DNA of 64,000 nucleotides from Gymnorhina tibicen. Taxonomy: Eukaryota; Chordata; Aves; Passeriformes; Artamidae. Numbering within the stretch: position 1 is the first letter of the stretch; each line of letters opens with the position of its first letter. Below the pieces are notes generated by a model. The model searched no databases. It was not told the DNA's origin and saw only the letters and a list, made by a program, of their open reading frames with translations. Positions 1-13,200 of the stretch are shown one piece after another. The position numbers and the translations under genes are program-made. The stretch spans positions 163,957-227,956 of the forward strand of contig VXAZ01008023.1 of assembly GCA_013399875.1 (NCBI GenBank), given 5' to 3'.

Positions 1-150
1 GGCTTGCCCGCTCCCCTCTGCCCCGCCCCGGGCGTCCCGGGGCTCCGACGGCGCCGTGTGCGGGGTGTCGGGGGCAGCGCACTGTGGGTAAAGCGTCCCG
101 CGGGTGCCGCGGGCGCGGCCGGGGGTCCCTGTCACCCCTGTCCCGGGGGT
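1..150. promoter_or_regulatory. CpG-rich block, edge of the probable KIDINS220 promoter island
   Basis: The first ~150 bp are very GC- and CpG-rich and drop abruptly to AT-rich sequence. Position and composition fit the downstream shore of the promoter CpG island of the gene. A possible donor for a non-coding first exon is TGG/GTAAAG, with GT at 88-89. This is inferred from composition only; the start site is not visible. Confidence 0.5.
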
Positions 151-247
151 TGGAGGAGCCTCTTGTACCGTGTTTCTCTTTTGTTGACTCGGAAAGGTAG
201 ATAAGGGTTCGACCCGTCAGGAAAGTTTTGGCATCTAATTTCCAAAG

Positions 248-470
248 TAAAGAATAACAGAACGGTTGAGGTTGGGAGGGATCTCCCCAGGTCATAGGGT
301 CTAACCCTTCTCCTCGAATAGGGACAAGAGTGGCTCACCCAAGACTGTGCCCAGAGGTTGTTCGTGTGTCTCCAGGGATGGAGAATCTGCAGCCTTTCTG
401 GGCAATCTGTGCCAATGCTGGGTCACCCTCACAGAAACAAAGTGTTTCCTGATGTCCGGATAGAGACTCC
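248..470 (-). mobile_element. CR1 LINE 3' fragment, minus orientation
   Basis: The sequence from GAGGTTGGGAGGGATCTC through the stretch around 390-460 (CTGGGCAATCTGTGCCAATG) is the familiar 3' untranslated end of avian CR1 read in reverse. It is diverged, so probably old. Its 5'-truncated end meets a second CR1 fragment of opposite orientation. Confidence 0.8.
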
Positions 471-905
471 TTTGAATGCAGAGAAGAGCAGTGAAGCTGG
501 TGAAAGGTCTGGAGCACAAGTTCTATGAGGAGCGGCCGAGGGAGTGCTGGGGATGTTTAGCCTGGAACAAAAAAGGAGGCTCAGGGGTGACCTTATCAGT
601 CTCTACAACTACCTGAAAGGAGGTTGTAGCCAAGTGGGGATCAGGCTCTTCTCCCAGGTGACAGGCGATAGGACAAGAGGATGTAGCGTCAAGCTGTTCT
701 GGAGGAGGTTTAGGTTGGATATTAGGAAGAATTTCCTCACAGAAGGAGCATTTAGACAGTGGAATGGACTGCCCAGGGAGGTGCTGAACTCACTGACCCT
801 GGAGTTGTTTAAGGAAAGACCACTTAGTTGACATAGTGGTGTTTGGTCAGAGGTTGGACTCAATGATCTCTCAGAGGTCTTTTCCAGCTTTATTGATTCT
901 GTCTT
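471..905 (+). mobile_element. CR1 LINE 3' fragment, plus orientation
   Basis: The stretches AGGCTCAGGGGTGACCTTAT, CTACAACTACCTGAAAGGAG and TTAGGTTGGATATTAGGAAG are in the usual order of the CR1 3' end, which closes at about 890-905 with GATTCTGT, close to the CR1 terminal repeat. Together with the preceding copy it forms an inverted pair. Confidence 0.85.
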
Positions 906-3900
906 TCAGTTTCTGCCCATTGCCTCAGGTCCTGCCACAGGACATCACTGAAAGAGCAGCAAAATGTCTTAAAGGTAGTAGGGCTTTGCCATTTCTTATA
1001 TGTGCTTAAAAATTGGTTGGAAAAGTGGTTTCCTCTCTATAACTTTTGGTAGAGGATTAATGGGGGGAACAATACAGTAATATGTCTTTTGCTGGAAAAG
1101 TGTTTGAATCATTACCTGATTAATTACCTGACACTCCTTTCCCCCATCAAATAGTAAAGAAATGGAAAGAAATACAGCAGATCTTTTTCTGAGATCAGAA
1201 CATGTAAGAAACTCCATCTTTTTGTCTACTGGATAGGCATCTATTCTTTGTTCTGCTGCAGTGTTTATTTAAAATAAATTGGTTATTAGGAAATTAAAAT
1301 CTGCTTGAAATTCTATGTGACAACAGCTTATGAAATGGTGCCATTTTAGTTGAAAGTTCTAAATCACACCATTCACCTTTTTCTTAAGTGGAAACACTCT
1401 AAAAGTTAGATTTTTGTCATATAACTTGTGTCTGTGACTAACAAACCCTTGATTTTATGATACAAAGAAACGTGTTGGTCATACGAGGCTGTGTAAGATG
1501 ACATTGCAGACTTTCTTGTGCTTGTGTGTATTTTATACACACAAGATTTTGACCATTGATTTGAGTTGGTTGGTATAATTTAATAAAAAACCCTTAATAT
1601 TGGTAACTGTTTCTGTTTGCTTTCTTTTATTTGATGTATTTAAAACCTGAAATAGTGATTTGTAGGACCGAGCATCTTGTATTTTGTTTAGGAATTGACT
1701 TTTGCCTTAGAATTCAGATGTTCTTAGCAATATGTTACTGTTCATTGACCATATTTAAATTTTGTCTCGAAGGTGGACAGATTTCTCTGATAAGTATAAA
1801 TTCTGTAATCAGATACTTCACACTTTATTTTAACTGATTTTTTAACCAGGGTAGAACGTAGACATGTCTGATAGTTGCTATCAGCTGACAACCAGCCCTG
1901 TGTTTTAAATATGGATTTACATCTTTCCAGTCTTTTGTGTGTAATCCCTAGTCTCTTTAACTTTATTAAAGCAAACAAAAAATCCATCACTACAATATTT
2001 GGAAATGGCCGTTGCCTTTTGTGCATAAGAAAAGAAAGACTTGTCTATCTCCCAATTTCCCCTACTTCTTACTGTGTGCAGTTATAATGGTTACAATGGA
2101 GACCTCCTTTTGTGCAAATTTTTTTTAATTATATTGGTTTTGGGTTTCAAAATAAGAATGTCTGTGTGTCTAGCTGTAGTTCACTTTTTGTGTCTTTTGA
2201 TATTTTGGAGTTACACTGTTTTGTTCTTTGTGATAAGGTAATGAAAAGTAAGGTAATTTTAAAAAATGCTTGTCACCTGGGTAACAGAAATGTGGTTAAG
2301 AGAAGTAGAATAAATGTTCCCAGATAAATAAGGAAAAGCAGAAATGCAGCATAAGGTCATTAGTCACACTGGAATTTCAGACACTGGAGAAGAGGTGTGG
2401 GTGTAGACTACTTGTGGAAACTTAGATTTGTTATTTTTCTCTGACTCTCAATACCAGAAATTAATATTTTTAGAGACTCATTTCAGCTGTTCTCAAAATT
2501 TGTTCTTTAAACAGAATCCTGGTTGACTCGGTCCCAACAGAAAGAATATTTTAAAATATTTGCAGCTTCATGTGATGCCTGACTTGTGATCTCTTTGTGT
2601 TTAGGACGTATATCTGTTTAGGAAGGGATTACAATGAGGTGTTGGAAAGGCTGGGCAATGCTTGTGTTAGTAGGATTCTGTGTGGTGTGAATAAAAGTGA
2701 TGTTTCAGCATGTTTTTAATTTCTTTATGCCATCATAAAGCATAAAAATGTGTGAGAATATGAAACTGACTTGTTAAATTTTTATAATAAATGTCATGTG
2801 TACAATTCTTGCGTTTCACATTTTTTAAACTGTAATTTGAAAAGATGGCGTTTCCAGTTCTTAAGGGCGAAATGTTGTGCATTTACACGTTTGAGTTGTA
2901 CGTGCTCAGATTTCAGCAGCACAGTAATTATTTGCTTTTGCAGTTAGCTGAAAGATCTGCCACAGTGGTGCATGTTGGGAAGGTGGCTTTTGTGTCTGGA
3001 AAAGGAAGGAAGCATTAAAAAGTCGGCAACAGTTTTTTCATTGTATGATGAAAAGTATGAATTTAATGTCATTACTATCTTGACTTCCATTTTTTGTTTT
3101 GTTTTCAATAGGTATTCTCAATAATGCTAGTGTTGTTGACCAGTTCTGATCTTTATTTGTAAAAACTGCACAATAAAAAAAACATGGGGAAGAGCTATGT
3201 AAAAAACCATGATAGTTGGAAAATTTAGTGATATAGTTAGGAACTGATAAGAGGTTCTGAGAATACATAAAATACCTGCAGATTTGAGTTATCAGGACCT
3301 CTGCTGTCAATATTGGTGCTGTTGAGAGAAACTATATTTTTGTAAATTGACAAATTTTTGCAGACTTTCCTAAACAGTGATAACGTTTGTCTGCTTCAGC
3401 TCAGGATGTGAGAGCCTTACAAAAACAGGTTAATCCCTGTGCAAACATTGCCTTCACCTGAGCATTTGTGCACTTTATAACTTTTCATAGTTCTTGGTGT
3501 GTTGTTAGTTTTATAAAATACCAGGATTTGCTGCCCAAGGGCATTGTGAGATTTCCAAGCTTGAAAGTTTGGGTTATGAATGAAGAGCAGGTTTGTGCAC
3601 TAGAAATTGGCTCACTTAGGCGGGAGAGAAAAATAATAATATTAATCCTTATTGGAAAGGGGATTGGTTTCCAAATAGAATCCTAGTTTTAATTGAAATT
3701 TTTGTTACAGATTGTGAAAATACTTCTGCTGTGCCAAAGAAAAAGTAAATGTGTTACTTCAGCAATTAAGGACCATTTATGTATAGGATGTTCTGGAATG
3801 ATACTGGTTTTTGCACTGTATTTATGAAATTTGGCAGGGATTAAGTTCTCATCTTTTAATTTGATCGAGGGTAAGGCTTAGAGTTTTCTTTTTATTCCTG

Positions 3901-6900
3901 GGTTGTTTGAAAACTATATGAATATATATTTCAGGAGCATTTTTCATCAAAGGGACAAGAAGAGAATTACTTTTCTAGCTGGAGACTGGTCCTCAGAGTC
4001 TTGCTTCTGTTTTTATGATTATTTAAAAGAAATCTGAAGCATTGGAGGAAATCACACTTTAGTGACCAGCACCCATATGGACTTGGAGTATAGTACCTAA
4101 TTTTCATGGCATAATAACATAAATTTTGTTTAATAAAAAGATGAACTGTGGCTGTGTTCAAGTAATGTTGACTTGCTGTCATGAGTGAAAGTATCATGAA
4201 CAGACCCATTCAGGCTTGTTTTGGGCATGTTCTTGGTGGGGAAAAAATAAAGCAAAGTTTCCAAACATCTTAACACCACCCTTTTTTTCTTTATCTTTGT
4301 TTCTGGAGTGGTGGGGAGTTTTTTTGTTTGGTGGTTGTTGTTGTCCCTGAACTGTGTTTTCCCAAAGCCCTCCAGTGATGTTAATCTTTTGGATGCTCTT
4401 AAGAAGCTTGCCTGAAAAGGGGCAAATAAAAGCATGAGGATATAAAATGCGTAATTATAATATTTGATTTTGTGATTCTTGTTTTTATAAAATAGACTGT
4501 TATTAATTCTAAGAAGGGGATATTATGTGACAATGAAGCATAGGGGACAAGACATACTAATATTCTTGGAAATGGTTCACTGGTACAGATCTTTTATCAT
4601 TTTATAAAAGTAATATTAACATGGCACTTATAAACATATCTCATTGGCATCAGGTGTTGTGCTGTTAGTCAGAGGTTTAAGCTGTCTCTAAGGATCCAGC
4701 TCTGCATGAAGGCAGAAGCTGCACTGTCGCCAACTGGGATTTCTGAAGAAGGATGCTTATCTACAGTGCAGCAGGGCTGCCTCTGCCTTTTGGAAATATG
4801 CTCATAGGGAACATCAAGGGAAGAATCTTACTTTGAGGAAAAAGCAATGCTGAATACTTTATTTCTTTTCACACTAGCTAAGAATTAATTGGTGAAATTT
4901 TGGTAGCAACTGCAGGGTATAATTCATTTGGTGAGATATTTTTAGTCATGTTTTGGTGATGTTCTTAATTCGGTGTTCAGTTTAGTATTTGGTATGGAAA
5001 TTAGTATGGGACTTGAAGGTACAGCTACAGGAGAGAAGCTGAGAGACTGCACAGGAAAAGCAGAAAATACCTGTGGTGGCAGTGGAGCTAGCAGCAAATC
5101 ACATTTCATGGATTTCTGTTATCATGTGTAAAGACTTATGGGAGGAATACAGGGGCATGTGAACATCTAATGTCATTTTAGGTGTCTGAGAATATCTGAG
5201 ACACCTGCATAGGGCTGTAAGATGCTGCTGTGGGCTGTAAGGGAGGTGGGCTGTTCTGGACTGGTAGCTGGATGCCAGGCAAGATGCTAACTTTCCTGGT
5301 ATTTTTGTGTCTGAAATGGCAGTAGGAGCCTGTGTGTCCACCCTGAGTCAGTAAAATCGCTGTTTCTTTTCAAACCTTTAATTTTTTGTGTGGTTTAGTG
5401 GGTGTTTTTTTGTTTTTAAGTTTGCAGTCTCTCAGTTGGCTCTTCCTCCTACTGAAAAAAAGTGAAGACAAATATATAACACCACTGCTGTATGGCTCAC
5501 ACACTTTGATAGTAATTTAACTGTATGGTAAACGTGACAGACCTTTTGTGTTCTTAGTTTATTTATAGCTTTCTTGTGGGACAGACTGGCTGCTTGGGCA
5601 GTGCCTAGGAAAACTGCTGCTGGGCTTTACATGTTGAATCTAGATTTTTTTTTTACTGGTTTTAGGTGTAGGTTTTAAACGATGTCTGTAGTTTCTTTTG
5701 TCACTAGACGTTCATGTGCACCTGAATTTCATTTGCATGTACCCAGAGCTGCTGTCATCCTAACTGAGGTGTAAACTGGCATTTTTCTTCTCTGTGCATT
5801 TCTGTATGTGGGTCATCTGATGGCTGCAGTGCTGTAGGTGAGCTCAGGTTATATCTAATAAAATGTGACAACACTGTGTATGACTATATATATATACTTA
5901 CTTGGTAAAGGAGAAAGGGTGGTGTAATACTGTTACAAACTCTGAAAGCAATTTAAAGTGGAACTGGATTATTTGATTTAAATCTCTAAATCTAACTTCT
6001 CTGTGCTAAGCATGGTGAAGTTCTTGCTGGCTTCCTCTTATCTCTTTTTGTTCCACTTCAGTTGGAAGTGCAGAAAAATTCGCTGGCTGCTTTGATTTGA
6101 GAATAAAAGTAAGAACATTTGCCTGGAAAAGCCACCAGTCTTTGACTTCTCCCTGGGAGAGAATAGCCTAAGCAGTAGGCTTTAGCTAACACTAAACTGG
6201 AGGTTTTCCTCTGCTGTTACAAAAAAAAGCCAGAGAGCATGGTCATGTCAGCCACTGGTGAGGAGAAAGGTGTGCAGGGGTGGTGGAGTCTTGTATTTAG
6301 TTCCATGACCTGTTCTGCATCTAGTGAAACTTAATTTAGGTGCAGTGAGTGACTCCGCTTCTGTCGCTGTGTGTGTATAAATTTGGCACAGTAATACTAC
6401 TGGTGCTCCGAACTTACTGGGCACAGCTTTTTCGGAAGTCTGAAATGGTTCTTAGTGGTCTGCCTTAAGAAAGAAAAACCTTTGCTGTCTTGCATATTAG
6501 AGGTTAAAAAACCATAATCAGTTAACAGAAGCCATGTTAAGTTTGACTAGCAAGTTAACAATGTGCCATCACATGCAGCCATGTCTGCATAAAGTTGGTG
6601 ATAACTGATTTAGTAAATGGTGTTTCTCAGAGTTCCATATGGCTGCAATTTAGGTAGAAGCACTGTATTTTGTAATGCAGATTAGTCTCAATGCTCTGCT
6701 TGTGCACATAAAGGATAAGGGTTATATTGTAAATAACTAGTATATATAAAGTATGTAACATATACAGATATTCCTGTGATGCTGAATATACAGAAACTAC
6801 TATGCATTCCGTTCAAAGTATTTATTTAGACAACACATAACAGCTAAAAGAATTTCTGTAATTTTCTAAGAACTAGAAAGAGTTAAGACTTTTCATGGAA

Positions 6901-7067
6901 GTGTACTGCATTTTAATGCATGTCTCCACAGTGTTTTGTTGAGGAGAATGGCAGGTGTTTGTACCCAGCCAATAACTTACTAGTATATACAATTCATGCT
7001 TTCTAATGTCAAATGTCATAGCTGTTACTTATGCTTTGCTGGTTTTTTTTCCTTTCCTGAAATACAG
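906..7067 (+). other. KIDINS220: 5' intron of KIDINS220, mostly unique AT-rich sequence
   Basis: This stretch lies between the CR1 pair and the first coding exon. I see only AT-rich non-coding sequence with short open frames lacking codon structure, a short TA dinucleotide run near 5,885, and T or A homopolymers. No RNA gene or conserved exon was recognised. Confidence 0.6.
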
Positions 7068-7217
7068 GTAAGCTCTGTTATCTAGAAGCATTTTAAAAAC
7101 TGCGTGAAGATGGCAAGTCTGATGAGTCAGAGTCTGTTGACCTACGTAGAAGAAGGAAACGTTCCTGCTCTGAAAGCGCTTCTTGAGAAGTGCAGGGATG
7201 TTGATGAGAGAAATGAG
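7068..7217 (+). CDS. KIDINS220: KIDINS220 coding exon 1 (5'UTR tail, start codon, residues 1-36)
   Basis: The acceptor is AG at 7,066-7,067 behind a T/C-rich tract; the donor GTAAGA starts at 7,218. Translation starts at 7,110 with [17 protein letters not shown] and covers the first ankyrin helix pair. A TAG at 7,083-7,085 is in frame upstream, so the frame cannot extend further 5'. The N-terminus differs slightly from the mammalian one I remember (MSVLISQS), and a second in-frame ATG is codon 5. Oddly, the exon begins with GTAAGC, so the acceptor is directly followed by a strong donor-like sequence. Another TAG acceptor candidate ends at 7,085. Confidence 0.93.
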
Positions 7218-10200
7218 GTAAGATGATTTTTGAAAAGGTCAGTTTCACATTGCAGCTTATTAGTTACAGAATTAATAATTAGTGAGATCACACTGGTTAT
7301 TTAATATACAAATTTCAGTTTTGTTTTTAAGTGATTGCTTATCTTTGCATAACCTGAACACTGTGTGTTCAGTCTCTGTCAGCACCTCAAGCATCTTTCA
7401 TAGTATTTGCTTTCTAGAGTGTTCTTCTGAGCTGGAAAATACAGCTTCATCCTTACTTTGTAAATGTAGTTTATACCTATATTTCTGTGGCTAAGAATTG
7501 GTTCTTAGTTCACAGATCCAACTGCATATGCCCTGTTCATTTTGGGGTGAGACCTGGTGTGATGATAACCCTTGCCTCACGTCCTGGTTTTCAGTCACGA
7601 TACTTTGTTATACAATCCAAATAACAGCGTATATTGCAGCTTACATGAGCATGTGCTCAGCTAGATGAAAAAATGTATATCTAAGAGGTAAGTCTAGAGG
7701 TTACCAGGAGTACACAGAAGTCTTGATACACAGTAGGGAGTTTATGTGAGAATTATTCAGAATCTGTTATTTTGATCAATTTTTCAAATCTGCATAAGAT
7801 GGAAAGAATATTTTTTTTGAAAGAAGTCCAATGGCATATATTACTCAAACTCAAAAAGCATCATGCAAGTGTGAAAACAATGTACAGAATTCAGCCTTAC
7901 TGTAGTTATTAGATCTGATTTCAATTAAGATAGTTTTCTTTCACTGTTGGCACATTCATTCCATGCTGTGTATGCACATATGCTGAGGTATTTGAGATGG
8001 GAGAATTTTTAAGTTTCAGAGCATACACATTAACCTCACCACCTGGCATGTAGCATATCTGAGAAGGGGAATGTCTGTTCCCTCTGCTGGCAATTCCTTT
8101 CAACAACGTGGCCGAAATCAGACAGTTCATGTTGATTTTATCAAGTGTCACTGCCTTCACCTTCTTTTCTAAATTTTTCTTCACTTATTGGTGGGACTAA
8201 ATGTAGTCCTGGGTTTCATTAGCTGCTTTTTTTGCAGAGATCATTTCACTGATACCTATTGTTTTCAGTCTTCTGATCTGTTGCATTGGAGAAAGTAATT
8301 TCTGCAGACAGACGTGAGTGGCTTGCATCAATTTTAAACCCCTTGCGGGGACGGTCCGTATGCATAATGATAGGAGTTTTGTTTAAATGCTGGCTCTTGC
8401 TTGGAATTCAGTGGCTTTGAGTGCAATTCAGTTTCCAGTTTTGGACCTGCCAAGACATCTTTTCTTCTTGAGTAAAAGGAAAATACCAAAAGGGAAGTGC
8501 CTTTGGAGATCTAAAAAGATTGCTGGCAAGCCAAGGTTTGCTAATGCCAGGACCTCCCATGCTGCAGTGACTTGTCCAATGGTAGGATCACCCACACTTT
8601 ATATATTGACTGTGGTCAGTTGCCAGAAAAGCTGGGATGTCCCAGTCAGTTTGTGTATGGATGGTTTTTTTGCATTAACACTGTCAGTTTCAATTAAGTG
8701 GGGCAGGTCTCAGCCACTCTGCCTTTTCCCTGCACATCCTTCCGCTTGTGTGATTTCTTTTCTCTCATACCAGACACATGAATTAACAGCTAATGATAGG
8801 TTCTTGCCTTGTGTGATACACTTTGATCCTAACAGCCTCCACTTTCCGTTGTTGTGCCTTTCTTTCTGCATTTGGTACTGAAGGAGCTTCTGCATGTTCA
8901 ATTCTGAATCTTCTGTTCTCTCATGGACTGCAAGAGAGCTAATCTGTAAGGTGACACCACTAATTGATTTCCCTAAAAAGATACAGGTGTGCTCCTTTGT
9001 AATTTGGTTATTCCAATACTTAGACTGTTGTGATGTACAGATAGACAGAACTTGATGTGCGTGTAAGAAATTTGGGCATTTAGTTGTTGTGGAGTGTCTA
9101 GACTCTTGGGCAACTTCTGAGAATTAATCTGGATGTCACAGATGTAGTAATTATCTTTTGTTTCTGTGTTGGTGAAATCTTCATGATGGTTGCTAAAACA
9201 CTATAATATTATACTTACATTTGAGAGTCTTCTAACAAAAAGGGAAGCATGTTTTCAGTATCCCTATAGAAAATTTTACATTTGTCTCAGAAAACCAAAG
9301 CCAGTCCGCAGCTGGAGGGAATGTCTTACAGGAGGAAGTAATTTTACCATCCACAGCCTCTACTTGCCCAGATGTACTTGTATTTGGATTGTATTATCCT
9401 TTTGTGTTATCCACTTCAAGACAATCAGAGTGATAACAATAGTAACTGTTCCGAAGGAGGTGAGAAGAATGGTCAGGCTAAAATAGGGGGTTTTGTATGT
9501 ATTGGTAAAGCACTGCGTGGAAGGGATCCCTGGAGATTATCTAGTCCTGAGTTCTGAGGTGGGTTGGTTGGAGCCAGGTGGAATTGCCTGTGTCTGGCGC
9601 AGGGCAGTCCCAGCCTCTCTTCACAAAGATTCAGTGCAGTTCTCTCTGGACATCAAAGCCTGACACCTGTACTCAGTACGTATAGTAAGGTTCCTGTGTG
9701 TCCAGCCTGTCAGTGTCTCTGTGGGTGCCAGCACAAGTATCTGGTGCATCAGCCACTCCTCCAACTTTGTCCAGGCTGCAAAGGTGCTGCGGGCACACTC
9801 TGTCCCATTGCCCCAGTCCTTAATGAAGGGGTTAAATAGGATCCCAGTATTGATTCCCTGCACTAGTGACTGGCCTCCAGCCGGACTTTGTACTGCTGAT
9901 CCCAATGCTCTGAGCCCAGCACTGCAGCCAGTTTCAGTCCACCTCACTATCCATTTGTCTAGCCTGTACTTCATTAGTGTCTGTGGTTGTTGTGGGAGAC
10001 AGTGTTGAAATCCTTACTAGATATGGCATAAACAATGTCTCAGCTCTTCATCCACTGACCAGTGATGTCATCACAGAAGGCAGAGTGGTCAGTCATGATT
10101 TCTGAAATCACTTGGCATGTGTATCCCCAGCTTATTAACTTGCATATCTTAAAGAGCAAAAGTTATGACTGTTTTCTCCTTCAGAGAGAGCTGTTCTTTT

Positions 10201-13200
10201 CTAAAACGTAGTGTTTTATTTTCTCTTGATTTTTTGAGCATTTTAATTCGTTTTTTTAATCACCAGACCTAAAAACTACTTATTTTTGATGCAAAATATA
10301 CTTTAGGATCTAAAAGCATTGGTGTCCTTTTGAACATATACAATGTACAGTTATAACAACATAAACTTACATGAGAGCGTAATTTTTCTTTGTGAAAAAT
10401 TGCATTATAGATGTAATTAGATAGGGAACAGCTGATGGGCCAGAAAGCATTTTTGAGAGAATCCATGCATTTCTCTAATTTTGTGTGTGTAAAGAGCAGA
10501 AAGAGTCATCAGGTATCTTTATTAACTGTACTGTTAATTGTGTCAGTTATGAAGATTAGTGATATTACTGTATTGTGATTCTGCATTGATTTTTTTCTTT
10601 CTGGGGAGATTGCTAGTATAAAGCTCCTAACATGTAGCTTTTGCATTATTTAGAGATTAGATAATTTGAGTTTTCTGGATGGTAGAGAGAAAAAACAGAA
10701 GCAAAGTCAGGAAAAATTCTCTTAATTTATTAAACTTGTTGTAATTAATACATTTTCTGTAAAATTTAGCAAGTTTTACTTTTCATTATGCAGAGCAATT
10801 GTATCTAAGAAATTTGCTGACACAAAAGTAGGCTGATGGAAGGGTGACATTCTAACTGACACTTAAAACACTTCCGAAGGCAAATAAACCAGCTTTCCTA
10901 TCTTTCATCTTCCCTGAGATGAGACCATCTGCTAAGAATCCGTGTTGCAGAGGACAGGAGAGATGTCTGTATTTTGTATGCTGTCAGATGAAAGTGCCGT
11001 ATATAACCTGACTATTTTTTCCAAGGGTTTAGCAACTGTTCCTCTGAATCAGTGTACATGTTTTAATGGCCGTTGTGGTTCCTAGGATAGATTTATTTTA
11101 TTAATTTTTTAACAATGTGACTGAGTTGCTCCAAGTCGTAAAGATGTAACGTGTATTGGAGATGTCTTCAGTGAGCAAATCATTCAGAAATGTTGATATT
11201 TAATAATGTAACTTCTTAGTAGCCCTTTTTAATGTCTGAAATGCTTGGGGTTTTTTGTGTTTGTTTTTTAATCTCCTATGGGACAGGGTTTTATACCATG
11301 TTCTCCATTTTTATTGCAAGTATGCTGTGTGGTTTGAACACCAGTCTTTCTTACTACTTCTCACTGGCAATTAAAAATGGAAACAACATTGCCCTGTAGG
11401 TTCTGGGTTTTTATTGTGTGGGTATGTGTGTAATTTTTATCACTTCCCAATGCATCTATTTTCCTATCACTTTGATTTCAGAATGGCCAGACTCCACTTA
11501 TGTTGGCTGCTGAGCAAGGCAATTTAGAAATTGTCCAGGAGCTTCTCAAGAAGGGAGCTAATTGCAACTTGGAAGATGCAGTAAGTATTAGTGCTTTATG
11601 TGGTGGTATGTAACAGTGGAGGAGCAAGAAACTTCAAGGGGCAGGCAAGGAGAGGGAATTTAGGTTACTGTTGAGCTCAGGAGGGAAAAAAGCAGGTGGA
11701 AAATGATGACATACAAAAGAAATTTTGCTCAAAATGGCTTAGCTTTTTGTATTTCTCTGGACCCTCATGAAGAGTAGGGATATTCCTTAGACATTCAAAA
11801 CATTGATCTCTGCTGAATGTTGCTGCTGTTTCTTGTGGGAAATTAGAATAGAGAAATACAGCATCAAAGATGAGGTCCAAGTTATTTTGCTCATCTCAGT
11901 GTTGTTGAGGTATGTCAGTGGGTTGAATTTTTATTCGTTTGGGATTTTTTCGTTTGGTTTTGGTGTCTTTCCAGTAAATACATGCAGAGAATTTAGGTTA
12001 AAGGATTATTTCAGGTGAAAGCCAGAACAGTGGCAGAGAGAGGTTTCAAATTTATGAATTGTCTTTGTGCCTCAGCAAGAGGTTGACTCCAGGTGAAATA
12101 TGCCCAAAACAAGTGAATAGGACAGATATATTGTTAAAAAGTTTTGAAGGGTCTGTATATTCCAGTGAAGAAGGGTATTGCTTGGTTTTGGTTTTTTTCA
12201 CTTCTGCACTTAGTTTAAGTGTAGCAGTATGGACATCCAGGAAAGGTCTGCTATGGAATCTGCCACCTAAAAAAACCAAAACAACAAAAACCAACCAAGT
12301 CTCTTATTGTTTTGAGACATTTTATTATAATTGCTATAAATGCCACAATTTCTGTACTTCTAGGAAGGACAGCTACCTTATAAACCGTTGCTATATTTTA
12401 TAAGTGTGTAGCATATAAAAAATCAGTCCACACCTGGATATGCTTTGAGCAGTGGGGGGAAAATAAGCATAATGCAAGAGAAAATATATCTCCCTGAAGT
12501 GATCAGAAATGTGAAAAGATGTGGTCCAGATTACCCTGCATGTCAGTCCCTTGGGTGCTGTCACACACTGTATGTGGAGACCCACTGCCGCTGTTTTCTG
12601 TGGTCTTGGTTACCATGTCGTTCCCTCTCAGCAGTTTTCAATATCTTAAACTCATTCCCTAATCTTTTGGAGGTGCTGCTTTCTCCGTATATCTATTAAG
12701 ATAACCTGCAGTGAACTGAGCAGTGGAAAGGGATAGGTATTGGGTAGGAGAGCACATAATTGGAGCGGAGATTTGGAGTAGTTGCTCTGTATTTCCATGT
12801 GCTTAACTGGTACACTGGGAGTTTATCAGTACTTCTTTTTTTTTAAAGGACAGCTATTTTGAGGGCTCCTGTATTTCCTGTGTATTGTGGAGTAAGCATT
12901 TGAAAAACAAGGTTGCTTGTATTGAAATATTGAATATTACTTTATAACATTTTTTCTTTTTTCCTAGGATAACTGGACAGCTCTTATTTCAGCAGCTAAA
13001 GAAGGACATGCAGCTATTGTAGCAGAGCTGCTCAATTACAATGTCAGTTTGGAGCATCGGGATTTGGTATGTGTTGTCCTAGTGTAAAAATAAAATAGAA
13101 AAACATTTTTGTGAGTTGGAGATTTTTGATTCCATAAAATTAAGGAAAGATCTTTCCTTTTTACGTTATGTACTCAGTGTGACTGAAATGGAAAAGAATA

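Noticed and set aside
8387..8881. 164-codon frame in intron 1
   Set aside because: No recognisable domain, no splice context and intron-like composition. It is most likely a chance open frame.
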